Assembly: GCA_947630005.1 (NCBI GenBank)
Contig: CANRGB010000020.1
Coordinates: 1-32,697 of the forward strand
DNA: 32,697 bases
Direction of reading: 5' to 3'
Source: an uncultured Lachnospiraceae bacterium
Lineage (GTDB): Bacteria; Bacillota; Clostridia; Lachnospirales; Lachnospiraceae
A program made the position numbers and the translations under genes. Below the pieces are notes generated by a model. That model saw nothing but the letters and a program-made list of their open reading frames with translations, searched no databases and was not told the origin of the DNA. Numbering within the stretch: the first letter of the stretch is position 1; the number at the start of each line of letters is the position of its first letter. Positions 16,969 to 24,083 of the stretch are shown piece after piece.

Positions 16969-18453
16969 ATGGAAGAAAGGAACAAGGACGAGGAAATGGA
17001 GCAGGGTGCTCCCGTGGAAACTGTGGATACGGAAGAGTATGAGAAGGTCTGCTTTGTCTGCCGCAGACCGGAGAGCAAGGCCGGACAGATGATCTGTCTG
17101 CCGAACCAGATGTGTATCTGCCATAACTGTATGCAGAAGGCGTTTGATACGATGGGGTCATCGGAATTGTCCTATAAGGATGTAATGAATATTGCCAACG
17201 CGATGGGGATGCAGGAAGAACTGGAACAGGGAGACGAAAAAAAGGATTCCGACAAGGGGAAATCAAAGCCGAAGATGACAAACATCAGTATGATCAATCT
17301 TTCTGATCTGTTTAACATGATTCCCCAGAAGCAGAGAATCAAAAAGAAGAAACCGCAGGAACAGCCGGAGAAAAAGTCCCTGGATCGAAAAGCTCTGCCG
17401 GCTCCGCATAAAATCAAAGCCAGTCTGGATGAATTCGTAATCGGGCAGGAGCACGCGAAAAAAGTAATTTCCGTGGCTGTGTATAATCATTATAAAAGAA
17501 TTTCATCGAACATGGCGGATGATGTCGAGATCGAGAAGTCCAATATGCTGATGATCGGTCCGACAGGAAGCGGCAAGACTTATCTGGTCAAGACACTCGC
17601 GCGTCTGCTCGACGTCCCGCTCGCAATCGCGGACGCAACCTCCCTGACGGAGGCAGGCTATATCGGGGACGATATCGAGAGCGTGGTGTCAAGACTTCTC
17701 GCCGCGGCGGACAATGATGTGGAGCGCGCGGAGCAGGGGATCATTTTTATCGACGAGGTCGATAAGATTGCCAAGAAGCGCAACGCGAATCAGCGCGACG
17801 TGAGCGGGGAATCCGTACAGCAGGGAATGCTGAAGCTGCTGGAAGGCAGCGAGATTGAAGTCCCCGTCGGAGCGACGAGCAAAAATGCGATGGTTCCTCT
17901 CGAAACGGTGAATACGAAGAATATTCTGTTCATCTGCGGCGGAGCGTTTCCGGGGCTTGAGGAGATTATTAAAGAACGTCTCAACAAGCAGGCGTCCATC
18001 GGTTTCTGCAGCGACCTGAAAGATAAATATGACGACGACCCGGATATTCTCTCGAAAGTTACGGTGGAGGATATCAGAAAATTCGGCATGATTCCCGAGT
18101 TCATCGGGAGGCTTCCGGTGATCTTCTCGCTTGGGGGGCTCACGAAGGAGATGCTTGTTCAGATTCTCAAGGAACCGCGCAACGCGATCATCAAACAGTA
18201 TCAGAAACTGCTCGCCATGGATGAAGTTCAGCTTGAGTTTGATGACGACGCGCTTGGGGCGATCGCCGAGCGTGCGCTTGAGAAAAAAACAGGGGCCCGC
18301 GCCCTGCGTGCGATCATTGAGGAGATCATGCTGGATATTATGTATGAGATACCGAAAGACGACAACATCGGAAGCGTGCGGATCACCCGCGGCTATATAG
18401 AAAACACCGGAGGTCCGGTGATATCGCTGCGGACGGCGGGAGCGCTGCCGTAA
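16969..18453 (+). CDS. ClpX-like AAA+ unfoldase, long-linker paralogue
   Basis: This 494-residue protein is ClpX by its zinc-binding domain (Cys28-x2-Cys31 and Cys51-x2-Cys54), Walker A GPTGSGKT (residues 197-204), Walker B IIFIDEVDK, sensor-2 TGARALR and a ClpP-docking IGF loop (residues 344-346). It differs from standard ClpX in several ways. About 90 residues, Lys- and Glu-rich, separate the zinc domain from the AAA+ core, against about 25 normally. Pore loop 1 reads GYIGDD rather than GYVGED. The RKH loop that admits ssrA-type tags reads SKN at residues 304-306. It should therefore still unfold proteins for ClpP but with other substrate choice (inference). The start has GGGAGTAAAG upstream. 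It stands alone between the glycan locus and rpoD, without clpP or tig, so it is probably a second copy. Confidence 0.92.
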   Translation: MEERNKDEEMEQGAPVETVDTEEYEKVCFVCRRPESKAGQMICLPNQMCICHNCMQKAFDTMGSSELSYKDVMNIANAMGMQEELEQGDEKKDSDKGKSKPKMTNISMINLSDLFNMIPQKQRIKKKKPQEQPEKKSLDRKALPAPHKIKASLDEFVIGQEHAKKVISVAVYNHYKRISSNMADDVEIEKSNMLMIGPTGSGKTYLVKTLARLLDVPLAIADATSLTEAGYIGDDIESVVSRLLAAADNDVERAEQGIIFIDEVDKIAKKRNANQRDVSGESVQQGMLKLLEGSEIEVPVGATSKNAMVPLETVNTKNILFICGGAFPGLEEIIKERLNKQASIGFCSDLKDKYDDDPDILSKVTVEDIRKFGMIPEFIGRLPVIFSLGGLTKEMLVQILKEPRNAIIKQYQKLLAMDEVQLEFDDDALGAIAERALEKKTGARALRAIIEEIMLDIMYEIPKDDNIGSVRITRGYIENTGGPVISLRTAGALP

Positions 18454-18458
18454 AAAGA

Positions 18459-18486
18459 CAGGCGGCGGTTTTCCCGCTGCTGCCTG
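18459..18486 (+). terminator. Hairpin after the ClpX-like gene, possible terminator
   Basis: CAGGCGGCGG and CTGCTGCCTG form a ten-pair stem with two G-U pairs and an eight-base loop, six bases after the stop codon. No run of T follows (CGGTTGACTTTT), so if it terminates it is not a classical intrinsic terminator. It lies just before the rpoD promoter. Confidence 0.4.
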
Positions 18487-18509
18487 CGGTTGACTTTTGA
18501 ATCTGAAAG

Positions 18510-18538
18510 TTGACAGTGTTTATCAAAGATGGTATGTT
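18510..18538 (+). promoter_or_regulatory. Sigma-A promoter of rpoD with extended -10
   Basis: A perfect TTGACA (18510-18515), a 17-bp spacer and TATGTT (18533-18538), with TG one base before the -10, give a strong housekeeping promoter. Transcription would start near 18545, about 36 bases before the rpoD ATG. A second TTGACT at 18490 has no matching -10. Confidence 0.85.
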
Positions 18539-18580
18539 TAAGGACGCCACAATTGTTACAGATGGGGGGAGAAAATACTT

Positions 18581-19720
18581 ATGAATGAAGTACACGAACA
18601 GTTCAGGAAAAATCTGGAAAATCTGAAGGCGCTGGCCAAGTCCAAGAAGAACATGCTGGAATACGATGAGATTCTGACCGCGTTTCCGGGCATAGAGCTG
18701 ACAGAAGACCGGATGGATATGATCCTGGAGTATCTTGAGAAAAGCCACATTGATGTCCTGCACGGAAAGTCGCCGGAGGATATGCCGGAGGACGAACTGC
18801 TGCTCGACACGGACGACGATATGGTGCTGTCGGAGAACGATCAGGAAGATATCGACATGATGATCGGCGACGCGGATATTCTGGAGGGCGTGAGCACAGA
18901 GGATCCTGTTCGAATGTATCTGAAAGAAATAGGAAATGTCCCTCTGTTGTCCGGAGAGGACGAGGTGGAACTGGCGAAGCTTGTGGAACAGGGCGATGAG
19001 GAGGCGAAGAAGAAGCTTACCGAGGCGAATCTGCGCCTGGTTGTCAGCATCGCCAAGAAGTATGTAGGAAGAGGCATGCCGTTTCTCGATCTGATCCAGG
19101 AGGGCAACATGGGCCTGATGAAGGCCGTCGATAAATTTGACTACTCAAAAGGATATAAGTTCAGCACGTACGCGACCTGGTGGATCCGCCAGGCAATCAC
19201 CAGGGGGATCGCGGACACGGGGAGAACGATCCGCGTGCCGGTACATATGGTGGAGACGATCAATAAGACGCTGCGTATGACGAGGACGCTCCTGCAGGAG
19301 CTCGGCCGCGAACCGACCCCTGAGGAGGTGGCGGACCGTCTGAACGTCCCGGTCGCCCGCGTGCGCGAAGTGCTGAAGATCTCGCGTGATCCGGTCTCCC
19401 TCGATACGCCGATCGGCGAGGAGGATGATTCCCATCTCGGAGATTTCATCGAGGACGATACCGCGCTGTCTCCTGCGGATTCTGCCGCGTTCTCCATGCT
19501 GCGCGCCGAGCTGACGACGGCGCTTGAGTCCCTGACGGAGCGCGAGCGCCAGGTAGTGCGCCTGCGTTTCGGGCTGAAGGACGGACGCGCGCGGACGCTC
19601 GAGGAAGTGGGCAAGGAATTTAACGTCACAAGAGAGAGAATCCGCCAGATCGAGGCGAAAGCGCTCAGGAAGCTGAGACACCCCTCGAGAAGCAAGAGGC
19701 TGAAGGATTTCCTGAACTGA
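18581..19720 (+). CDS. rpoD: RNA polymerase primary sigma factor RpoD/SigA
   Basis: The 379-residue protein has the short Firmicute layout: a reduced acidic region 1.1, region 1.2 ([11 protein letters not shown]), region 2 ([48 protein letters not shown]), region 3, and region 4 ending in [18 protein letters not shown]. It recruits core RNA polymerase to housekeeping promoters with TTGACA/TATAAT elements; several promoters in this window match that consensus. The ATG at 18581 follows a GGGGGGAG site. No dnaG (primase) precedes it, unlike the common dnaG-rpoD order of Firmicutes; a ClpX-like gene takes that place. It has its own promoter and a terminator downstream. Confidence 0.97.
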   Translation: MNEVHEQFRKNLENLKALAKSKKNMLEYDEILTAFPGIELTEDRMDMILEYLEKSHIDVLHGKSPEDMPEDELLLDTDDDMVLSENDQEDIDMMIGDADILEGVSTEDPVRMYLKEIGNVPLLSGEDEVELAKLVEQGDEEAKKKLTEANLRLVVSIAKKYVGRGMPFLDLIQEGNMGLMKAVDKFDYSKGYKFSTYATWWIRQAITRGIADTGRTIRVPVHMVETINKTLRMTRTLLQELGREPTPEEVADRLNVPVARVREVLKISRDPVSLDTPIGEEDDSHLGDFIEDDTALSPADSAAFSMLRAELTTALESLTERERQVVRLRFGLKDGRARTLEEVGKEFNVTRERIRQIEAKALRKLRHPSRSKRLKDFLN

Positions 19721-19788
19721 TGACGTTTTCCGACGGGCGGTTTTTCGGATCGGACCTTGCGTGAAAAGCAGCCGGAAGACCTTGAGTT

Positions 19789-19828
19789 CCCCGGGCAGGA
19801 CTTTAACCGGTTCTGTCCGGGGTTTCTT
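19789..19828 (+). terminator. Rho-independent terminator after rpoD
   Basis: CCCCGGGCAGGA (19789-19800) pairs with TTCTGTCCGGGG (19811-19822) through twelve positions, including two G-U pairs, around a ten-base loop. TTTCTT follows. The hairpin lies 68 bp past the rpoD stop and before the NodB-like gene. Confidence 0.8.
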
Positions 19829-19921
19829 ATGCGCTTCGCGGGCATAATGGTCCGGCGGCCCGCATATAGTAAACCAGAGAACCGGATGCGAAACCGGTTC
19901 GGAGAGGCGGGATGGGGCTGC

Positions 19922-20791
19922 ATGAAAGATCACGGAAAAGACCGTGCGCGAAAGCGCGGAAAAGACAATGCAGGGGCCGGCGCGGGCGGCCGCGCGGAAA
20001 GCCGTGCAAAGGAGCAGGACAGGGCGGTTCTCTGGTACCGGCTGAGAGGGATGGGCCTTGTCAGCCTGTGCTCTCTCGTGTTTTTTGTGGGCGCATATCT
20101 CAACAATCAGAGAAGCGTCGCGGCCGGGACGGTCATTTCCGGGAGCGCAATGCCGGTCTGCTCGGTCCAGACGGAGAAGAAACAGGTGTCTCTGACGTTT
20201 GACGCGGCCGGGGACGCCGGGGGCGTGAGGGATATTCTGGAGATTCTTGACGTAAACCAGGTCAGAGCGGCCTTTTTTGTGACGGGCAGATGGGCGCAGG
20301 AGCATCCCGCGGAGATCCGGGAGATCGCGGAAGCCGGACACGATATCGGAAGTCTCGGCATGAACGGTACGGATATGGGACGTCTGACAAAGACAGAGAT
20401 CAGCCGGGAGCTGGAGCAGGCGCACGAAGCGGTGCGGGAACTGACCGGGGTCGAGATGAAGCTGTGCCGCGCGCCGTACGGAAACTGCAGCAGCGCTCTG
20501 CTGGAGACGGCGCGGCTGAATCATTATCTCACCGTCCAGTGGGATGTGGATTCCGGCGACTGGAAAGATTACGGGCAGGACGCCGTGATCGCGAAAGTAA
20601 CGCAGAATGACAGTCTGAAAAACGGTTCTGTGATACGGATGCACAGCGGAGCGAAATACACGGCGCAGGCCCTGGACGCGGTGATCCGGGGCCTGCGGGA
20701 AATGGGTTACGAAGCGGTGCCGGTATCGCAGCTTGTCTGCTGTGAGAACTACCGGATCGATGAGAGCGGGAGGCAGATCCCGGGGCCGTGA
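19922..20791 (+). CDS. Membrane-anchored NodB-fold (polysaccharide deacetylase) protein with degenerate metal site
   Basis: The 289-residue protein has a basic cytoplasmic N terminus, one membrane helix (about residues 43-60) and an extracellular NodB domain from about residue 88. Motif 1 is LTFDAAGD: the catalytic-base Asp94 is kept but the usual second Asp is Ala. Motif 2, normally H-S/T-x-x-H, reads LGMNG (residues 145-149), so both zinc-binding histidines are missing. Motif 3 RAPYG (Arg183), motif 4 DSGDW and motif 5 MHSG (His241) remain. The overall sequence resembles PdaB-like proteins of spore formers. It is likely either a non-catalytic glycan-binding protein or an enzyme with a rearranged centre (inference). 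I start at ATG 19922, just before the basic segment; an in-frame ATG at 19757 would read through the rpoD terminator. Confidence 0.85.
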   Translation: MKDHGKDRARKRGKDNAGAGAGGRAESRAKEQDRAVLWYRLRGMGLVSLCSLVFFVGAYLNNQRSVAAGTVISGSAMPVCSVQTEKKQVSLTFDAAGDAGGVRDILEILDVNQVRAAFFVTGRWAQEHPAEIREIAEAGHDIGSLGMNGTDMGRLTKTEISRELEQAHEAVRELTGVEMKLCRAPYGNCSSALLETARLNHYLTVQWDVDSGDWKDYGQDAVIAKVTQNDSLKNGSVIRMHSGAKYTAQALDAVIRGLREMGYEAVPVSQLVCCENYRIDESGRQIPGP

Positions 20792-20863
20792 CGCGGCCGG
20801 AGAGGAGCGCGCCCGTTCCGCTGTCCTGTTCACATGCGGAGTCCGTGCGGTACGCGGCACATG

Positions 20864-21550
20864 TTAAAGTCCCAGAAGCCCTTTCACAAGGAAAAAGAGC
20901 ACCGGAACGGCCAGGGCGGGCAGCATGTTCAGCGTTTTGCAGTCCTTGATCTTCAGGATTCCGAGGCCGGAGCTGGCGATCAGAATGCCGCCGACGATGC
21001 ACAGCTCCGCGATCATTTCCTCGGAAAAGAAGGATCCGGACAGATTTCTGGCGATCAGGTAGATGGATCCCTGCCAGCAGAACAGAACCGGGGCCGCGAG
21101 CGCCATGCCGATCCCGTAGGTCGAGGCGAGCACGGTCGACGTCACAAGGTCCAGCGTCGCGTTGGTGAACAGATACGTGTTGTCCCCGTAGAGGGCGCTC
21201 ATAACCGGACCGAGGATCGAGAGCGTGCCGATGCAGTAGAGAAGGATCCCTGTGGACAGCCCCTGCCCGAGATTAGACTTTGAATATTTTCCGACAAGGC
21301 CCTGAAACCTGGAGTCAATGTCCAGCATGGTGCCGATCAGGCTGCCGAGCGCCAGGCTTGCGATAAAAAGAACCGGGTACCGGCTTTTGGCCATGTTGCC
21401 GACCGCCGCGTTGATTCCGAGCGTGACGGCGGCGAGCCCCATCGCGTTGTACAGCGCGTTCTGATACTTTTCTTTTACTCCCTTTCTGAGTACGCTTCCA
21501 AGTATGCTTCCGGTCAGGATCGTTCCTGTGTTTACAATTGTTCCGAGCAT
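20864..21550 (-). CDS. DUF554 family membrane protein
   Basis: The 228-residue hydrophobic protein begins LGTIVNTGTILTGSILG, the family-typical start of DUF554 (YdfK/YqgA-like) proteins, with about six membrane helices and Gly-rich turns such as ATLGIN-like and LSILGPV segments. The function of the family is not established; a transport role has been suggested by its helix pattern. I chose the ATG at 21550 because GGGGAG lies six bases upstream and the family start fits; the in-frame ATG at 21571 has no such site. The gene is downstream of, and co-directional with, the sensor kinase at 21639-23054, and converges with the NodB-like gene, from which it is separated by 72 bp without an obvious terminator. 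Confidence 0.9.
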   Translation of the reverse strand: MLGTIVNTGTILTGSILGSVLRKGVKEKYQNALYNAMGLAAVTLGINAAVGNMAKSRYPVLFIASLALGSLIGTMLDIDSRFQGLVGKYSKSNLGQGLSTGILLYCIGTLSILGPVMSALYGDNTYLFTNATLDLVTSTVLASTYGIGMALAAPVLFCWQGSIYLIARNLSGSFFSEEMIAELCIVGGILIASSGLGILKIKDCKTLNMLPALAVPVLFFLVKGLLGL

Positions 21551-21584
21551 TTGCATCTCCCCATTTATCATTCAGATTGTTTTG

Positions 21585-21620
21585 GGCCGCGTTTCGCGGC
21601 CGGCGGCCGGTCTTTCGGCC
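21585..21620 (-). other. Two adjacent GC hairpins in the DUF554 leader
   Basis: GGCCGCG-TTT-CGCGGCC (21585-21601) is a perfect seven-pair hairpin, and GGCCG-N6-CGGCC (21605-21620) is a second one directly beside it. They lie between the sensor kinase stop and the DUF554 start. On the minus strand no T-run follows, so they are not typical intrinsic terminators. They may form a leader structure or a processing site. Confidence 0.5.
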
Positions 21621-21632
21621 GAACCAAAGCGA

Positions 21633-21661
21633 ATTTTATCACAGATTGCCGGGGAGCGCAA
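21633..21661 (-). promoter_or_regulatory. Weak candidate promoter for the DUF554 gene
   Basis: On the minus strand TTGCGC (21661-21656), a 17-bp spacer and TAAAAT (21638-21633) are arranged like a sigma-A promoter. The -10 matches five of six bases and the -35 three. It overlaps the last codons of the sensor kinase gene. Read-through from the kinase is equally possible. Confidence 0.35.
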
Positions 21662-23054
21662 GAGCGTGGGAACCGCAGTCTCCGGGCAGCAGGATCCAGA
21701 ACGCCGCCCCGCCGCCGGGCGCGTCCTCGAGCGTGAGCGTCCCTTTGTGCAGAGAGATGATCTCTTTCGCTATGGACAGGCCGAGCCCGAAGTGGGATTT
21801 GTCCTTTCGGGAGTTGTCAAGCCGGTGAAACCGCTCAAAAACCTGTTCTTTCTGCGCGTCGGGGATCCCGGGACCGTTGTCGCTGACGCAGATGCGGAAC
21901 ACGGAACCCGTCTGACGGCCGCTTTTCTGACGCCGGGCGCAGAACACGCCGTCCGGCTGTTTTTCCTGCGCGGCATAATCCAGAGACAGACGGATCCGGC
22001 AGCCCTTCGGGATATAGCTGAACGCGTTGTCGATCAGGATCTCCAGAACCTGTACGATGCGTTCCCTGTCGCACAGACAGGGAGGAAGAGGCTCGTCCGG
22101 CAGACGGATCTCCCACGAAAGTCCGCGCAGGCGCGCGAGGGTCTCAAAGGACTCCCAGGTCTGCAGAAGGAGCGTGTCAAGCTCGACAGGCGCGGGACGG
22201 ATATTCCAGCTGTGATTGTCCGCGTTCGCGAGCGTGAGCATGTCGCTGATCAGGCGCGACATCCGCATGCCTTCCGCCTCAACGGTTTCGAGGTATGTGC
22301 CCGGGTCGGGCGCGAGGCCGTTTCTGACGGCGGAGACGCAGCTCAGCATGACGGTCAGTGGCGAGCGCAGTTCATGGGAGGCGGCCGCGACGAACCGGGT
22401 CTGTTTCCGGCGGTTTTCCTCGATGGGCGCAAGGATCCTGGCCGTAAAACGCCAGGAGAAGAGAAGCAGCAGCGCAAGTCCGAAAAGACCGGCGGCGCCA
22501 AAGAAGAGCCGCTGCCGCCAGATGCGGGCGAAAAGCGCGGTCAGGGGCTGCAGCACGATGATGCCGAGAAAACCGGAGGATTTCGGGATCAGGGCCGCGG
22601 AGGCCCAGGCGGACGGCCGGCGAAGATTCCAAAAGCCTGTTGGGGAGCCGGATTTTACGGCAAATTCCACGTGCAGAAGCCGGTTCTGCAGGCCTAAGCC
22701 GGTGTCGGGATCGATCCCGTACTGTGCGGAAGCGGTCTCGCGCGCCTTGTCGAACAGAAGCGAGAGGTCCTCGTCTTTGGAGAATCTCTGATAAAAAAGC
22801 GGGACGCCCTGGTCGGTGAACTGCAGGACGACGCCGTAGTTATGTTCGGCCTGGGAAAGCCGTTCAAACGAGAGCGTGCTGTCTTTTTCAAGTTCCTGAT
22901 AGAAAGAAAGAAGGTTGGAGGAGAAAGAAGCGCGGCTCTGCTGCCGCAGGCCGGTTTCCGAGATCACCAGACAGACGCAGACCATGAGGATGAGGATCAG
23001 GCCGGTGATCAGCGTGCAGAATAAAGTAAGCTGTGTATGGAGGCGGCGGAACAT
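21639..23054 (-). CDS. Sensor histidine kinase
   Basis: The 471-residue protein has one membrane helix at residues about 10-32, an extracellular sensor region of about 140 residues and a second helix near residues 180-205. A HisKA domain follows with the H-box SHELRSPLTV (His227), then a HATPase_c domain with an N-box (LIDNAFSY), DNGPGIP and HFGLGLSIAK. It would sense an outside signal and phosphorylate the response regulator encoded just upstream. I see no HAMP domain beyond a short linker. The extracellular part has no recognised fold. The ATG at 23054 has AAGGAG upstream. A 147-bp gap containing a 38-bp tandem repeat separates it from the regulator gene, which is unusual for such pairs. 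Confidence 0.93.
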   Translation of the reverse strand: MFRRLHTQLTLFCTLITGLILILMVCVCLVISETGLRQQSRASFSSNLLSFYQELEKDSTLSFERLSQAEHNYGVVLQFTDQGVPLFYQRFSKDEDLSLLFDKARETASAQYGIDPDTGLGLQNRLLHVEFAVKSGSPTGFWNLRRPSAWASAALIPKSSGFLGIIVLQPLTALFARIWRQRLFFGAAGLFGLALLLLFSWRFTARILAPIEENRRKQTRFVAAASHELRSPLTVMLSCVSAVRNGLAPDPGTYLETVEAEGMRMSRLISDMLTLANADNHSWNIRPAPVELDTLLLQTWESFETLARLRGLSWEIRLPDEPLPPCLCDRERIVQVLEILIDNAFSYIPKGCRIRLSLDYAAQEKQPDGVFCARRQKSGRQTGSVFRICVSDNGPGIPDAQKEQVFERFHRLDNSRKDKSHFGLGLSIAKEIISLHKGTLTLEDAPGGGAAFWILLPGDCGSHALALPGNL

Positions 23055-23082
23055 AAAAGACTCCTTTCCGGTATTAGACGCC

Positions 23083-23205
23083 GTGCGGTCAGGTCACTTT
23101 TCGGACCGGCATCGGGGACTGCGCGGTCAGATGATTTTTCGGACCGGCATCGGGTATTGCGCGGTCAGGCGTTTTTTCAGGCCGGGCCAAGAGCCGCGCG
23201 GTCAG
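23083..23205. repeat. Tandem 38-bp repeat between response regulator and kinase genes
   Basis: The ten-base core GCGCGGTCAG (first copy GTGCGGTCAG) starts at 23083, 23121, 23159 and 23196, so the period is 38, 38 and 37 bp. The first two units are almost identical, both continuing to TTTTCGGACCGGCATCGGG. The third is diverged after the core and the fourth is only the core, running into the response regulator: the minus-strand stop TGA of that gene lies inside it. Within a unit CGGTC and GACCG can pair, so each unit gives a small hairpin in the RNA between the two genes. Confidence 0.85.
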
Positions 23206-23879
23206 CCGGCTTTTTCCAGACGGTATCCGACGCCGCGCACAGTCGTAAGCTTCAGGCCGCTGCGGACCGCTTTCAGGCGGCGGCGCAGGAAATGAATGTA
23301 ATTGTCCAGGTTCCCGCTCTCGATCTCGGAGTCGGGTCCCCAGATACGCAGAAGGATCGTGGCGCGCGGAATCGTCTGATCCGGGTGTGAAAGAAACAGC
23401 TCCATCAGTTCTCCTTCCCGTCTGGAGAGCGTGCAGGTGTTCGGGCCGCATGAGAGCAGACTCTGCTCCCGGTCCCAGGAAAGGCCGCTGTACGAGAGCA
23501 GCCTGCCGGCGGAAAGCTCGCGCGGACGCCGCACGATGCACCGGATGCGCGCCATCAGTTCCTCAAACGCGAAGGGCTTTACGATGTAATCGTCGGCCCC
23601 GCAGTCAAGTCCGGTCACGCGCTCACTGAGGCTCCCGAGAGCGGTCAGAAAGATCACGGGCGTTGTGATCTGTTCCGCCCGTATGGCGGTGAGGATCTGC
23701 AGGCCGTCGATCCCCGGAAGCATCCGGTCAAGCAGGATCAGATCGTACGCCTGCTCCCGGGCGCGGAACAGGCCGTCCTCGCCGTTGTGGCACAGATCGA
23801 CGGAAATATTCTGACGTTCCAGCTGGAGCGACAGGGACTGACAGAGGATTTCGTCATCTTCAATCAACAGAATACGCAT
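23202..23879 (-). CDS. OmpR/PhoB-family response regulator
   Basis: The 225-residue protein has a receiver domain (residues 1-115) with the acidic pair EDD at 7-9, phosphoacceptor Asp51 (LLDRMLPG), Thr79 (FLTALGS) and Lys101 (VKPF), followed by a winged-helix DNA-binding domain ending in VRGVGYRLEK. It pairs with the downstream sensor kinase. The ATG at 23879 has AAGGAGT seven bases upstream. Its last codons and stop fall inside the fourth copy of the 38-bp repeat. A promoter with an extended -10 lies just upstream and a long palindrome stands beyond that, in the shared region with the divergent O-acetylation genes. Control of those genes is possible by position only. Confidence 0.95.
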   Translation of the reverse strand: MRILLIEDDEILCQSLSLQLERQNISVDLCHNGEDGLFRAREQAYDLILLDRMLPGIDGLQILTAIRAEQITTPVIFLTALGSLSERVTGLDCGADDYIVKPFAFEELMARIRCIVRRPRELSAGRLLSYSGLSWDREQSLLSCGPNTCTLSRREGELMELFLSHPDQTIPRATILLRIWGPDSEIESGNLDNYIHFLRRRLKAVRSGLKLTTVRGVGYRLEKAG

Positions 23880-23909
23880 GGATACTCCTTCTTAAAAAAA
23901 CATAAACGT

Positions 23910-23918
23910 ATTTTAGCA
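23910..23918 (-). promoter_or_regulatory. Extended -10 promoter of the two-component operon
   Basis: The minus strand reads TGC followed by TAAAAT, an extended -10 element matching five of six bases, about 30 bases before the response regulator start. No good -35 hexamer is found 16-18 bp upstream, which extended -10 promoters can tolerate. Confidence 0.5.
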
Positions 23919-23958
23919 TAGAAACCGGCGGAAATCTGAAAAAACTTCTTAAAATTAT

Positions 23959-23996
23959 AGGGAACGACAAAACGATTTTCGTTTTGCTCGTTCCCT
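23959..23996. repeat. 38-base near-perfect palindrome between divergent operons
   Basis: AGGGAACGA-CAAAACGA, a TTT loop, and TCGTTTTG-C-TCGTTCCCT pair through 17 base pairs with one bulged C. The element lies 41 bp upstream of the response regulator -10 and 24 bp upstream of the -35 of the divergent O-acetylation promoter. It has no T-run on the plus strand and only an AT-rich stretch on the minus side, so it could be an operator, a cruciform or a terminator of an unseen RNA. Confidence 0.8.
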
Positions 23997-24019
23997 GCGC
24001 CGAATTTGCGACGCGGTTC

Positions 24020-24048
24020 TGGACACAGGGAAGTTGTTTTGCTATAAT
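24020..24048 (+). promoter_or_regulatory. Strong sigma-A promoter of the SGNH-MBOAT-hflX operon
   Basis: TGGACA (24020-24025, five of six), a 17-bp spacer and a perfect TATAAT (24043-24048) preceded by TGC make one of the best promoters in the window. Transcription would start near 24055, about 29 bases before the first ATG. Confidence 0.82.
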
Positions 24049-24083
24049 CAATAACCAAAATCCGGGGGAAGGGGAAATGACAG

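Noticed and set aside
19757-19921. Longer N terminus of the NodB-like protein
   Set aside because: The extra 55 codons cover the rpoD terminator; the ATG at 19922 directly precedes the basic segment and membrane anchor.
23083-23205. CRISPR-like array
   Set aside because: The units are contiguous tandem copies of 37-38 bp without unique spacers, only about three and a half copies, and no cas gene is nearby.
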